This document shows positions 31,142 through 43,700 of a stretch of DNA of 64,000 nucleotides, one piece after another. How positions within the stretch are numbered: the stretch's first letter is position 1; each line of letters begins with the position of its first letter. The translations under genes were made by a program, and so were the position numbers. The notes beneath the pieces are model-generated. The model was not told the origin of the DNA. It searched no databases and worked only from the letters and a program-made list of their open reading frames with translations. This stretch comes from Beroe forskalii (taxonomy: Eukaryota; Ctenophora; Nuda; Beroida; Beroidae): the NCBI GenBank assembly GCA_011033025.1, contig WFMF01000524.1, positions 52,308 to 116,307 of the forward strand, given 5' to 3'.

Positions 31142-33545
31142 GGCAACTTGGTAATCTGTCGACGGACAGTTACCGGTCGGTAACCGGTCGGTTACCGGCC
31201 ACTTAACGGTCACTTAACGGTCGGTTAACGGTCGGTTGACGGACGGTTACCGCCCACGGACAGTTACCGGTCGGTTGACGGATACTTAACGGACGGACAG
31301 TTACCGGTCGGTTACCGGTCACTTAACGGTCGGTAAACGGACGGTTACCGCCCACGGACAGTTACCGGTCGGTTAACGGTCGGTTACCGGTCACTTAACG
31401 GTCGGTTAACGGACGGTTACCGCCCACGGACAGTTACCGGTCGGTTAACGGTCGGTTACCGGTCACTTAACGGTCGGTTAACGGACGGTTACCGCCCACG
31501 GACAGTTACCGGTCGGTTAACGGTCGGTTACCGGTCACTTAACGGTCGGTTAACGGACGGTTACCGCCCACGGACGTTACCGGTCGGTTACCGGTCACTT
31601 AACGGTCGGTTAACGGACGGTTAACGCCCACGGGCGTTACCGGTCGGTTTAAGGTCACTTAACGGTCGGTTAACGGTCGGTTACCGCCACGGGCAGTAAC
31701 CGGTCGGTTAACGGTCAGTAACCGGTCACTTAACGGCCAGTTAGTAATGCAATCAATTGGATGCCTTATATATTATTTAACTAGCATATTATCTAATTGA
31801 TAAACTATCGTTTACACTAACCTCTAGTTTACACTAACCTTTATTAACCTCTAGTTTAGTAAGGCGAGAAATACCAATTTCATCATCATATAGCTAGTAA
31901 TGTCGTTGTGCCATAACATGAAGGTGTGAATCTCACGATAGGAACATGGGGGATTTCTTAATGAGGATTTTTGTAGCAATGGTTAGTATCATTGAAAAAT
32001 AGCACCTTTTCCGGAGCAGAGTTAACCCTTTCAGCTTCATAATTTCCTTTAATCGTCAGTGCAGTTCTCATCTCTTCAGTTCTACTACGAGTACATGACA
32101 TGTCCTGGAGGTTGATGCGAATCCAAATTCGGGAAGAGGAAGTATACTCAGGGACGACGTGTTAGGGAAGTGGGTGCTTGGTAGTTGCTGTCGGAACAGC
32201 GGGACTGTTTCCTTGGTAGTGTCAGGAACAGGCAGGACAAATACACTCATCCGTCTCATCAAGTAAAGTTTAAGCAGGAACTGTCATCTGACAGGGGCTC
32301 CCTTTCATCATGGCTTCACCCGTCTGGTGGTCAGCAAAGAAAGAGGCTTCATTGGGACCTACTCACTGTTGAACACACCAACACCTGTGAGGGCATGTGG
32401 TTTCATGCCAAGAAGCACAGGCGGCTTGGAACTTGACAAAAGCCAAATCAAACTCCTCTAACGCTGGATTGCTCTGTGTGTATTCATGTGGGTGAAGAAA
32501 CCTTACCAGATTGGTCCTTCCATCATACAGAACTTCCTTGAGAGTCCCTGAACTGATGAGACAGAATTTTTGATTAAGATATATCATGTATTTGATGAAT
32601 GAATTTTTTTACCAAGATATATAATTGATTTAAACTTTGTTTTATTAGCTGATGCTCTGATGCGGCATGGGAGGCTATTCATATAATTTAAATATTAAAA
32701 TTTCTACTTAGTACAACATTCCTTACCCATGATAAACGGATGGCAATTTTTACTCATCAGTTAAACGGTGTGCCATATATTATATTTATAAGTGTTTGTC
32801 AATGCTTCAATGGAAATATATTATTATACATCATCTAATAAGTGCCATTAAAGCATTAAAATTGGTTTTAACTAATTACATAATCATGTAGCATCCGAAA
32901 TGGAGAGGTTTGCAATTGCTTTGACTGAAGAGGGGTTTGAGGGTCTGGAAAAACAATTGAGATGCTTAAAACGGCCTTTGGCGACCAGTAACTGACTTTG
33001 GCGGTAACCGTTCTAAGTTCGTTAACCGACCGTTAAATGACCATTGGCTTGGGTAACCGACCGGTAACTGTCCGTGGGCGATTTACCGATCGTTAACTTT
33101 CGACGTTATGTTTACCACCGGGAACCGACCGGTAACTGCCCGTGGGCGTAACCGTCCGTTAACCGACCGTTAAAGTGACCGGTAACCGACCGCTAACCGA
33201 CCGTGGCTTTAACTCGTGGGCGTTAACAGTCCGTTAACCGCCGTTAAGTGACCGTAACCGACCGTTAACTTTCTCTGTGGGGTAACCGTCCGTTAACCGA
33301 CCGTTAACCGATCGTTAAGGGACGTAACTGTCTGTGGGCGGTAACCGTCCGTTAACCGACCGTTAAGTGACCGACAACCGAGCCGTGACTGTCGAATAAA
33401 TTAAGTGTCCGTTAACCGGCCATAACTGTATTGGGCAGTAACCGTCGTTAACCGACCGTTAACCGACCGTTAACTGACCGGTAACCGACCGATAACCGAC
33501 CGTTAACCGACCGGTAACTGTCCGTCGACAGATTACCAAATTACC
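31142..33545 (+). mobile_element. Merlin-type DNA transposon with tandem-repeat inverted termini
   Basis: A 2404-bp element lies between exact 8-bp duplications CTTTATAC. The tips are GGCAACTTGGTAATCTGTCG and, inverted, GGTAATTTGGTAATCTGTCG. Each terminus is then an array of several hundred bp (31160-31740 and 33000-33530) of GGTCGGTTAACGG, CGGTTACCG and CACTTAACGG words in opposite orientations, which makes long structured inverted repeats. The centre holds a broken DDE transposase at 32085-32520. It lies in the AHI1 intron between exons 1 and 2. Confidence 0.88.
32085..32520 (+). pseudogene. Merlin/ISXO2-like DDE transposase remnant
   Basis: Pieces in different frames match the DDE domain of the ISXO2/Merlin family: GKWVLGSCCRNSGTVSLVV, LSSDRGSLSSWL (second catalytic Asp), VEHTNTCEGMWFHAKKH (catalytic Glu) and CVFMWVKK near the C-terminus. 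Frame changes and stops break the gene, so it is not functional. The family moves by cut and paste and makes 8-9 bp target duplications, which agrees with what flanks the element. Confidence 0.85.
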
Positions 33546-33553
33546 CTTTATAC
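33546..33553. repeat. Target-site duplication, right (CTTTATAC)
   Basis: This is the exact partner of 31134-31141. Confidence 0.9.
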
Positions 33554-33749
33554 AATCAAATTTGAGACTTGAAGATGTTGTAGAACGACGAAATTTATTG
33601 TCATTGAAGAACCGCATCGTTTACATTTGTACTCGTACCAATGAATCAAAAGAGATTAAATAAAGTACTCATTAATTTTAACATTTTAATCATGCGACTC
33701 TTATGCAACAACCCTTCGTGAAATCAGTATACTCAACCTTCTCTCTCAC

Positions 33750-33903
33750 CTCGAAGAAGAGCAGAGCGTTCTCGTTCTCAATAACACTCTCGTATGTCTC
33801 TGGCACTAGGACTTGCTCCTCCCAACAAGGCGACATTGTCTTATGTTGACGTAGGTCAAAAGCCTGGGTCAGTAGGGGCTGTACTGTACTGAACCTTGCG
33901 TCT
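33750..33903 (-). CDS. AHI1: AHI1 exon 1 of those found (LLTQAFDLRQHK, CWEEQV)
   Basis: The exon encodes DARFSTVQPLLTQAFDLRQH, KTMSPCWEEQVLVPE and ALLFFE. It matches jouberin ILPIMTQPYDFKNLKS, PEWEEQVIFNENF and VILFFEI. The acceptor is CCCTCTCAG and the donor GAG|GTGAGA. It enters at phase 2 and leaves at phase 0 into exon 2. It is not the true first exon; the N-terminal coding exons were not found to its right. Confidence 0.9.
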
Positions 33904-34734
33904 CTGAGAGGGAAGCTAGTAATACTACAGGACTACCTAATACTATTAAACAAGGGGAGTGTTTACTGTTATGCCTTCCCTGTTTATGCTATGTATTCAA
34001 AACCCTATAGGCACCAGGTACCGTGTGCAATAAGTGCCCTGTAGTGATATCCGGACTCCTTGCAATAAGTGTGACATAATAATTTATTTCACACAGTTGG
34101 GCCAAGTTTAACAGTGATCATAACAATTTTATATTTGCAGTAGAACAGTTGGGCAATTTCAGTAGTTGGGCAAACAGTACCTTCAAATCTTGATTTAAAA
34201 CATTTCCTTGTGTTTGAAAATATAATATTTTTTCGGCCTAATTATAGTGCATAATTCAGTTTAATAACTCGTAAAATTACTAAACTCAGCATTAAAAAAC
34301 CTCAGCCTTCGGCCTCGGTTTTTAATGCCATAACACACACTCGGGCCTTCGGCCTCGTGGCTGAATATTACGTTAGTAAAGACCGTTACTAAACCCTTCA
34401 GTAGTGCTCCTTTCTACAAGACAATCAAACTGCTGGCTGCAGGTCAAAACTATCTCACTAGCGGCTGTCTACAACTACAACGAACCGTGCGTCTCTGAAC
34501 TTTGTTACACCCCAGATACAGGACTATCTACAACTACAAAACTATCTACTACTACAAAACTATCTACTACTACAGGACAATCTACAACTAGCAGTTGACT
34601 AGGCTACTACTGTGTGGATATAAGGTATTTAAAACTGCCAAAGCTTCAGTGAAAGATTTTCTGTAGCTCAATTTGATCCAGTTCATAATCCCAGGCAGTT
34701 AAAATTCCTATGAAAGTATGAAGTTGAGGTCAAA
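33904..34734. other. AHI1 intron with a diverged copy of the exon 1 acceptor region
   Basis: AT-rich sequence. At about 34440-34510 a diverged copy of the exon 1 start (minus strand CAGAGACGCACGGTTC) is followed by ACTATCTACTACTACAAA repeats. CCTTCGGCCTCG words occur at 34300-34355. Confidence 0.55.
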
Positions 34735-34959
34735 GGCCTAACCCGAGTGTGGAGGGGAGGTGTTTACCACTAACCCGAGGGTGGAGGGGAGGTGTTTACC
34801 ACTAACCCGAGTGTGGAGGGGAGGTGTTTACCACTAACCCGAGTGTGGAGGAGGTGTTTCACTAACCCGAGTGTGGAGGGAGGTGTTACCACTAACCCGA
34901 GGGTGGAGGGAGGTGTTTACCACTAACCCGGGGTGGAGGTGGTACCACTAACCCATTAG

Positions 34960-36240
34960 GGAGGTGTTTAAGTGACCAGTGTAACCGGAGGTGTTTGCCA
35001 CCGGTAACTTGGTGTGGAGGAGTTTACCACTAGTTAGTGTGGACCGTTAAGTGAGGGGTGTTTACCACTAACCCTCAGTGTGGCGGGAGGTGTTTCCCGT
35101 TAACCGACCGTGTAACCGATCGTTTACCACCGGTAACTGTCTGTGTGGAGGTAAGGTGTTTACCACCGACCGTTAAGTGACCGTAACCGACCGTTTACCA
35201 CTAACCGAAGTGTGGAGTGTCCGTTAACCGTGTGGAGTAACTTCCGTGATTGTGGAGAGGAGGTTTTACTAACCCGAGGGTGGGGAGGTGTTCGGTAACC
35301 GACCGAGTGTGGAGGAGGTGTTTACCACTAACTTGAGGTGGTGGAGGTGTTTGCCACTTACCCTTTGTACAATCAGGTTTGCCACTAACCCGAGTGTGGA
35401 GGAGGTGTTTACCACTTGCATTGTGGAGGGGGTGTTTCGTTGTTGTACTCGGGTGGATCAAGGTGTTTAAATAAAGTGTGGAGGGAGGTGTTTACCACTG
35501 TCCGGAGTGTGGAGGGGTGTTTGCCACCTTGAAGTGTGGAGGGAGGTGTTTACCACCTTCGGAGTGAAGGGAGGTGTTTACCACTAAGCGAGTGTGGAGG
35601 GAGTTCGTAGCACTGGCACTGGAGGGAGGTGTTCCCAACAAGGCGAGTGTGGAGGGTTGACGTAGGTCAAAAGCCTGGGTCAGTAGCGGCTGTACTGTAC
35701 TGAACCTAGCGTCTCTGGAAGGGAAGCTAGTAATACTACAGGACTACCTAATACAGGACTACCTAATACTATAACAAGGGGAGTGTTTACTGTTAGTAGT
35801 GCTCAGCACATACAAGACAGTCAAACTGCTGGCGTAGGTCAAAAGCCTGGGTCAGTACAAAAAACAGTGTGTACTGAAACCACTCTGGTGGAGGGAAGCT
35901 TTAATACTACAGGACATAATGTTTAGGACTACCAGTACTATAACAAGGGGTTTACCAGTTGGGCAAGTAGTGCCTTCAAATCTTGATTAAAACTGCTGGT
36001 GTGTTTCAAAAGCCTAATTGCCATTTGGCTGTAATGGGTACTGAAAGCACTAAGGACTCATGCAAAAATTGTCTTATGTTTGCATTAAAAACCTCGGTGT
36101 GGAGGAAGCTCGGTTTTCACTTAGTAACACTCTGGAAGGAGGTGTTTAATACAGGACTATTTAATACTTTACTCACTATAACAAGGGAGTTAGTAGTGCT
36201 GTTATACAGACAGTCAAACTGCTGGCAGGTCAAAAGCCTG
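34960..36240. other. Mosaic stretch mixing minisatellite with 33.0-34.5 kb sequence
   Basis: Units of the 32-bp repeat alternate every 20-60 bp with pieces resembling 33000-34450: CCGTTAAGTGACCG words of the Merlin terminus, the exon 1 start (35655-35720, 35830-35860, 36225-36245), TGCCTTCAAATCTTGATT, and AGTCAAACTGCTGG. The order follows that of the source region. A consensus of two different reads, or a real nested duplication, would look like this. Confidence 0.7.
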
Positions 36241-39200
36241 GGTCAGTGTGGAGGGAGGTGTTTACCACTAACCCGAGTGTGGAGGGAGGTGTTTACCATA
36301 ACCCGAGTGTGGAGGGGAGGTGTTTACCACTAGCTTGAGTGTGGAGGGGAGGTGTTTACCACTAACCCGAGTGTGGAGGGGAGGTGTTTACCACTAACCC
36401 GAGTGTGGAGGGGAGGTGTTTACCACTAACCCGAGTGTGGAGGGGAGGTGTTTACCACTAACCTGAGTGTGGAGGGGAGGTGTTTACCACCACCAGTGTG
36501 GAGGGAGGTGTGGAGGGGAGGTGTTTCACCACCAACCTGAGTGTGGAGGGGAGGTGTTTACCACCAACCCGGAGTGTGGAGGGAGGTGTTTACCACTAAC
36601 CCGAGTGTGGAGGGGAGGTGTTTACCACCAACCCCGAGTGTGGAGGGAGGTGTTTACCACTAACCCGAGTGTGGAGGGAGGTGTTTACCACCAACCCGAG
36701 TGTGGAGGGTGTGGAGGGGAGGTGTTTACCACTAACCCGAGTGTGGAGGGGAGGTGTTTACCACTAACCCGAGTGTGGAGGGAGGTGTTTACCACCAACC
36801 CGAGTGTGGAGGGGAGGTGTTTACCACCAACCCGAGTGTGGAGGGAGGTGTTTACCACCAACCTGAGTGTGGAGGGAGGTGTTTACCACTAACCCGAGTG
36901 TGGAGGGAGGTGTTTACCACTAACCCGAGTGTGGAGGGGAGGTGTTTACCACCACCGAGTGTGGAACCCGAGTGTGAGGGGAGGTGTTTACCACTAACCC
37001 GAGTGTGGAGGGAGGTGTTTACCACTAACCCGAGTGTGGAGGGGAGGTGTTTACCACCAACCCGAGTGTGGAGGGGAGGTGTTTACCACCAACCGAGGTG
37101 GAGGGAGGTGTTTACCACCAACCCGAGTGTGGAGGGAGGTGTTTACCACCAACCCGAGTGTGGAGGGAGGTGTTTACCACCAACCCGAGTGTGGAGGGAG
37201 GTGTTTACCACCAACCCGAGTGTGGAGGGAGGTGTTTACCACCAGTGTGAGTGTGAGGGGAGGTGTTTACCACTAACCCGAGTGTGGAGGGAGGTGTTTA
37301 CCACCCAACCCGAGTGTGGAGGGAGGTGTTTACCACTAACCCGAGTGTGGAGGGGAGGTGTTTACCACTAACCCGAGTGTGGAGGGGAGGTGTTTACCAC
37401 TAACCCGAGTGTGGAGGGGAGGTGTTTACCACTAACCCGAGTGTGGAGGGGAGGTGTTTACCACTAACCCGAGTGTGGGGGAGGTGTTTACCACCAACCC
37501 GAGTGTGGGAGGTGTTTACCACTAACCCGAGTGTGGAGGGGAGGTGTTTACCACTAACCCGAGTGTGGAGGGGAGGTGTTTACCACTAACCCGAGTGTGG
37601 AGGGGAGGTGTTTACCACTAACCCGAGTGTGGAGGGGAGGTGTTTACCACTAACCCGAGTGTGGAGGGGAGGTGTTTACCACTAACCCGAGTGTGGAGGG
37701 GAGGTGTTTACCACTAACCCGAGTGTGGAGGGGAGGTGTTTACCACTAACCCGAGTGTGGAGGGAGGTGTTTACCACCAGTGTGGAGGGAGGTGTGGAGG
37801 GAGGTGTTTACCACCAACCTGAGAGTGTGGAGGGGAGGTGTTTACCACTAACCCGAGTGTGGAGGGGAGGTGTTTACCACTAACCCGAGTGTGGAGGGGA
37901 GGTGTTTACCACTAACCCGAGTGTGGAGGGGAGGTGTTTACCACTAACCCGAGTGTGGAGGGGAGGTGTTTACCACTAACCCGAGTGTGGAGGGAGGTGT
38001 TTATAACCCGAGGGTGGAGGGAGGTGTTTACCACCAACCCGAGGGTGGAGGGGAGGTGTTTTACCACCAAGTGTGGAGGGGAGGTGTGGAGAGTGGGAGG
38101 TGTTTACCACCAACCCGAGTGTGTGGAGGGGAGGTGTTTACCACTAACCCGAGTGTGGAGGGGAGGTGTTTACCACTAACCCGAGTGTGGAGGGGAGGTG
38201 TTTACCACTAACCCGAGGGTGGAGGGGAGGTGTTTACCACTAACCCGAGTGTGGAGGGGAGGTGTTTACCACTAACCCGAGTGTGGAGGGGAGGTGTTTA
38301 CCACTAACCCGAGTGTGGAGGGGAGGTGTTTACCACTAACCCGAGTGTGGAGGGGAGGTGTTTACCACCAACCGAGAGTGGAGGGGAGGTGTTTACCACT
38401 AACCCGAGTGTGGAGGGGAGGTGTTTACCACTAACCCGAGTGTGGAGGGAGGTGTTTACCACCAACCCGAGTGTGGAGGGGGAGGTGTTTACCACCAACC
38501 CGAGTGTGGAGGGGAGGTGTTTACCACTAACCTGAGTGTGGAGGGGAGGTGTTTACCACTAACCCGAGTGTGGAGGGGAGGTGTTTACCACTAACCCGAG
38601 TGTGGAGGGGAGGTGTTTACCACTAACCCGAGTGTGGAGGGGAGGTGTTTACCACCAACCCGAGTGTGGAGGGAGGTGTTTACCACCAACCCGAGTGTGG
38701 AGGGGAGGTGTTTACCACCAACCCGAGTGTGGAGGGAGGTGTTTACCACCAACCCGAGTGTGGAGGGGAGGTGTTTACCACTAACCCGAGTGTGGAGGGG
38801 AGGTGTTTACCACTAACCCGAGTGTGGAGGGGAGGTGTTTACCACTAACCCGAGTGTGGAGGGGAGGTGTTTACCACTAACCCGAGTGTGGAGGGGAGGT
38901 GTTTACCACTAACCCGAGTGTGGAGGGGGAGGTGTTTACCACCAACCCGAGTGTGGGGGAGGTGTTTACCACCAACCCGAGTGTGGAGGGAGGTGTTTAC
39001 CACCAACCCGAGTGTGGAGGGGAGGTGTTTACCACTAACCCGAGTGTGGAGGTGTTTACCACCAACCCGAGTGTGGAGGTGTTTACCACTAACCCGAGGT
39101 GGAGGGGAGGTGTTTACCACCAACCCGAGTGTGGAGGGGAGGTGTTTACCACTAACCCGAGTGTGGAGGGAGGTGTTTACCACCAACCCGAGTGTGGAGG

Positions 39201-40499
39201 GAGGTGTTTACCACTTGAGTGTGGAGGGAGGTGTTTACCACTAACCCGAGTGTGGAGGAGGTGTTTACCACCAACCCGAGTGTGGAGGGAGGTGTTTACC
39301 ACTAACCCGAGTGTGGAGGGGAGGTGTTTACCACTAACCCGAGTGTGGAGGGGAGGTGTTTACACCACCAACCGAGTGTGGAGGGAGGTGTTTACCACTA
39401 ACCCGAGTGTGGAGGGGAGGTGTTTACCACTAACCCGAGTGTGGAGGGGAGGTGTTTACCACTAACCCGAGTGTGGAGGGGAGGTGTTTACCACTAACCC
39501 GAGTGTGGAGGGGAGGTGTTTACCACTAACCCGAGTGTGGAGGGCTGAGTGTGTTTACCACTCAACCCGAGGTGGAGGGAGGCTTACCACCAACCGGGAG
39601 TGTGGAGGGGAGGTGTTTACCACCAACCCGAGTGTGGAGGGGAGGGGAGGTTCACCACCAACCGGGAGTGTGGAGGGTTTTACCACCAACCCGAGTGTGG
39701 AGGGGAGGTGTCACCACCAACCCGAGGTGGAGGGGAGGTGCCACCACCAACCCGAGTGTGGAGGGAGGTGTTTACCACCAACCCGAGTGTGGAGGGGAGG
39801 TGTTTACCACCAACCCGAGTGTGGAGGGGAGGTGTTTACCACCAACCCGAGTGTGGAGGGGAGGTGTTTACCAACCCCTGAGTGTGGAGGGAGGTGTTTA
39901 CCACCAACCTGAGTGGAGGGGAGGTGTTTACCACCAACCTGAGTGTGGAGGGGAGGTGTTTACCATCAACCGAGTGTGGAGGGGAGGTGTTCACCACCAA
40001 CCCGAGTGTGGAGGGGAGGTGTTTACCACTAACCCGAGTGTGGAGGGGAGGTGTTTACCACTAACCCGAGTGTGGAGGGGAGGTGTTTACCACTAACCCG
40101 AGTGTGGAGGGGAGGTGCTTACCACCAACCCGGAGTGCAGAGGGGGAGGTGTTTACCATCAACCCGAGTGTGGAGGGGAGGTGTCATCACTAACCCGAGG
40201 GTGGAGGAGGTCACCACCAAGTGTTTTACCACCAACCCCCGAGTGTGGAGGGGGGAGGTGTTTACCACTAACCGAGTGTGGAGGGGAGGTGTTTACCACC
40301 AACCCGAGTATGGAGGGGGAGGTGTTTACCACCAACCCGAGGGGAGTGTACCACTGAGGGAGGGGGCTTACTACCAACCCGGGAGGTGGAGGGAGGTGTT
40401 TACCACCAACTCCGAGGTGGAGGGGGGAGGTGTTTACCACCAACCGAGTGTAGAGGGGAGGTTACCACCAACCCGAGTGTGGAGGGGAGGTGTTTCACT

Positions 40500-41850
40500 T
40501 ACCAACCGAGTGTGGAGGGTGTGGGAGGTGTTTACCACTAACCCGAGTGTGGAGGGAGGTGTTTACCACTCAACTCGAGTGTGAGGGGGGAGGTGTTTAC
40601 CACTCAACCTGAGTGTGGAGGGGGTAAAGCTACCACTCAACCCGGAGGGTGGAGGGGGAGGTGCCACCACCAACCTGAGTGTGGAGGGAGGTGTTTACCA
40701 CCAACCCGGAGTGTGGAGGGAGGGCTTCACCTCACCAACCCGAGTGTGGTGTGGAGGTGGGAGAGGTTTTTACCACCACCAACCCGGAGTGGAGGGAGGT
40801 GTTTACCACTCAACCCGAGTGTGGGGGGGAGGTGCTCTACCACTCAACCGAGTGTGGAGGGGGAGGTGTTTTACCACCAACCCGAGTGTGGAGGGGAGGT
40901 GTTTACCACCAACCCGGGAGTGGAGGGGGAGTAAAAAGTTTACCACCAACCCGGGAGTGTGGTGGGAGTGTGCTTCACCACTCAACCCGAGTGGAGGGGG
41001 AAGGCCCAAAACCCAGGGGGGAGGAGGGTTTAAAATGGGAGGGGGTTTACCAACCCGAGGCGGGAGGAGGGAGGTCAACCCCAAACCCCAGGGTGGAAAG
41101 GGAAACCAACCCCCAAAGGGGAGGGGTCACCACCAACCCGAAAATGTGAGGAGGGCCCCCAAAAAACCCAGGTGGAGGGGAAAATACCAACCGGGGGGGA
41201 ACACAACCCGAAATGTGGGGGGAGGCTTTAACATCAAAACCCGGGGGGGACCCCTGTCCCAACCCCGGGGGGGAGGCAAAAAAACAACCCGGGGTGGAGG
41301 GAGGCAACCCCCCAACCCGTGAGGGGTTTTACCACCAACCCCAGTGGGGAGGGGGGGCCACCAACCGAAATGGAGGCAGGGTCAACCCGAGTGGGCCATT
41401 TAAACAACCCCAAAGGGGAACCCCTTCCCCAGGTGGGGGGGAAGGGGTTTCCAAACCCCATGTGTTTTCAAATTTTAGGCCCCCCAACCCGAGGGGGGGA
41501 GGTACAACCCCTTTGAGGGGGGGAAACCACCCAAACCCCCCGGAGGGTTCCCCCAACCCCAGGGAGGGAAATTTGCACCCAAACCCGAGCGTGGGGGGTG
41601 CCAGGAGGGGGGTGTTTCCCAAACCAGGGGAGGGGTTTTAACCCGGGAGGCCACACAACCCCGAGGTGGGGGAGGGGCTCCCAAACCACCAACCCGGGGG
41701 TGGAGGTGCCTTTACCAACCCGGAAGGGGAGGAACCCCCAACCCGGGGTTGGGGGGCCCCCAAGGTGGAGGGGTGCCCACCAACCCGGGGGGAGGGGGGC
41801 CACCTGGGGCCCCCCGAGGGAGGGGTCCAACCTTTCCCCCTCCAAACTCC
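40500..41850. other. Degraded end of the 32-bp array
   Basis: Unit identity declines rapidly toward the right, with homopolymer runs (GGGGG, CCCCC, AAAA) and lost spacers, until only AACCC and GGTGGAGGGG words remain. It resembles low-coverage long-read consensus rather than normal divergence. Confidence 0.6.
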
Positions 41851-43570
41851 CGATCCCTCATCAGTCCTTTATGACTCATTCCACGCTAACAGAGAGAAAT
41901 CTAGCGTAGAAATGCTGGCAACAAATCCAGGTCGATTCAGGACTTTTATTATTGGTAAACTGAGAATATTTTGGGTCGATATTTTTGCTCGACTAAAAGT
42001 TGTTTTGGACTCAAGGAAATAAATGAATCTTTCGATTCCTGTCATTGTCCGTTACAGCTGTTGCAATAGAAGTAAAACCTTCAAAAACCAACAACAGACA
42101 GAAAAATGACAACACTGTAATGAGATCAGTTGATATTTACAATCATTGAATAAAATGACACCAAAACAGGAGAAATCAAAATATTTTATTGATTCCCCGT
42201 GCTGACAACAGACACTAGAAGCTTTCTATTTTTAGTAGACTAGCGCTTAATTAAGCAACCTAGCCAATTAGTGGATAATTATAGCCACTTATCAGGATGA
42301 AAATACATAAATAACAGTCCTACATTTCACTTAGAGTAGCTTAATTAAGCTTACCACCCAATTAGTTAATTAGTTGCTAATCATAGTCACTTTTCAAAGA
42401 GTTGAAAAACAAAAATAGCAATCTTATGGACTGGACTACTTGGAGGACCAAAACAAAATGTCTTGTCAGAAAGTGATGAAATATTGCACAAAACTCTGTT
42501 GAATATAATTATACATGCAGACTCTAATTAATTAATTAGCAGACAATTTCTTTTGGGAGGAAGCCGGAGGGTGCGTAATTAAAACTGAGTAGGTATTAAT
42601 TAAATAACCTAATAAGTGCTTATTTATTATTCATAAATAAACTCTATTTTTGTGTATGGGCGACGAGTGATAATTGATAATCATCGAGAAATAAAATTAC
42701 TCAAATAATATTCTTCTGTTCAAGTAACTAAGCTAAAAACCCATCTTGTTTATCAATTCATTCCCCTTAATGAGTGTTTGAAAGGTATGGTTTTCTAATC
42801 AAAGCAGAAACGTCTAATGAACCAACCAGCTGGTGGTAAATTATGTGGATTATCCATGAAGCCATGAGCTCTGAAAGCTGGTGTCTGCCGCAGAGCAATA
42901 AACTATTTGCTCAGATTACATTCCCATTTCCCAGTTATATATTTAAATCGGGGTCGTATGAAATATGCTCAGGAGATATTCAGCAATCTGTTGAAAGTTC
43001 GAGACTCGCATTTCTCGCATTATATGCTTGATTTAATACTAGCAGCCCTTTCCCGCCGTATACTGTCCTAGAAGTGCACACATATTACAAATACCAGAGA
43101 ATACTCTCCGGTGTCACATAAACGGGGGAGATGTTTTACTGTTACTTCACTATTTCATTCTACCAAAGATTTTCACTGGTTTTGCAAAAAATCGTGCAAA
43201 CTATCCATCACCAACCTTTTATTTCAGACCTCCCCGTTTGCAGAGAGTTTGAAAATTCACTACCCAAAGACATTTATTTCAACCCCCCGCCCCCTAAAAT
43301 TTGCCACCGGAGAATAACAGGCTACTGTATGATCGGCATGTTTGAAATACGAGTCTCCAGACAACTTCTGTGCAACCCATATTATGTGTGCACATGGAAT
43401 GATAAAAACGCGTAAAAAGGACAGAAATTCTATGAAAATCAGATTGCGCGCACTGTAAAATGTGCGTCTTTATCGATCCCTTGGCATTTATTGATCGATG
43501 CATGTACACACACATGGAAATTCGTGCCTCAGGGTAAAAGTGTAAAAGTCAAGAATAGGTAGATCCCACA
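41851..43570. other. AT-rich noncoding stretch
   Basis: No gene was recognised. TTAATTAA-type words and several short unrecognised ORFs (42843-43031, 43111-43317) are present. Confidence 0.45.
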
Positions 43571-43700
43571 GTGCACGCCCCAAGAAACCGGAACATTCGC
43601 TCCCTCGATTGAACATTGTACTATTCTAAGCCGTGATAATAACGTTGACATCAATTCACCATTATAACCCCTGATAATGACGTCATTCTCAACGTTGATT
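43571..43700. repeat. Dispersed repeat copies (CAGTGCACGC... and CRE repeat)
   Basis: CAGTGCACGCCCCAAGAAAC through ATTCGCTCCCTCGATT recurs at 44923-44970. At 43650-43690 lies a single copy of the CRE-containing repeat seen upstream of the calmodulin-like gene. Confidence 0.7.

Larger units (their letters stand above)
34735..41850. repeat. 32-bp minisatellite, about 200 copies
   Basis: Plus-strand unit AACCCGAGTGTGGAGGGGAG followed by GTGTTTACCACT. The core (36240-40100) is very homogeneous with occasional one-base changes in the G runs. Because 32 is not a multiple of three, all frames cycle and give long ORFs rich in VEGGVYHQP, REVFTTNPS and RCLPLTRVW, which are not genes. On the minus strand each unit contains AGTG|GTAAAC, a donor-like word, but no neighbouring exon edge was matched. 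Confidence 0.92.

Noticed and set aside
32363..32587. Minus-strand ORF of 74 codons
   Set aside because: Antisense shadow of the transposase remnant, whose plus-strand pieces match the ISXO2/Merlin family.
36467..41322. Plus-strand ORFs of 100-235 codons rich in VEGGVYHQP, REVFTTNPS and RCLPLTRVW
   Set aside because: Frame-cycling translations of a 32-bp minisatellite and its degraded end; no genuine gene signal.
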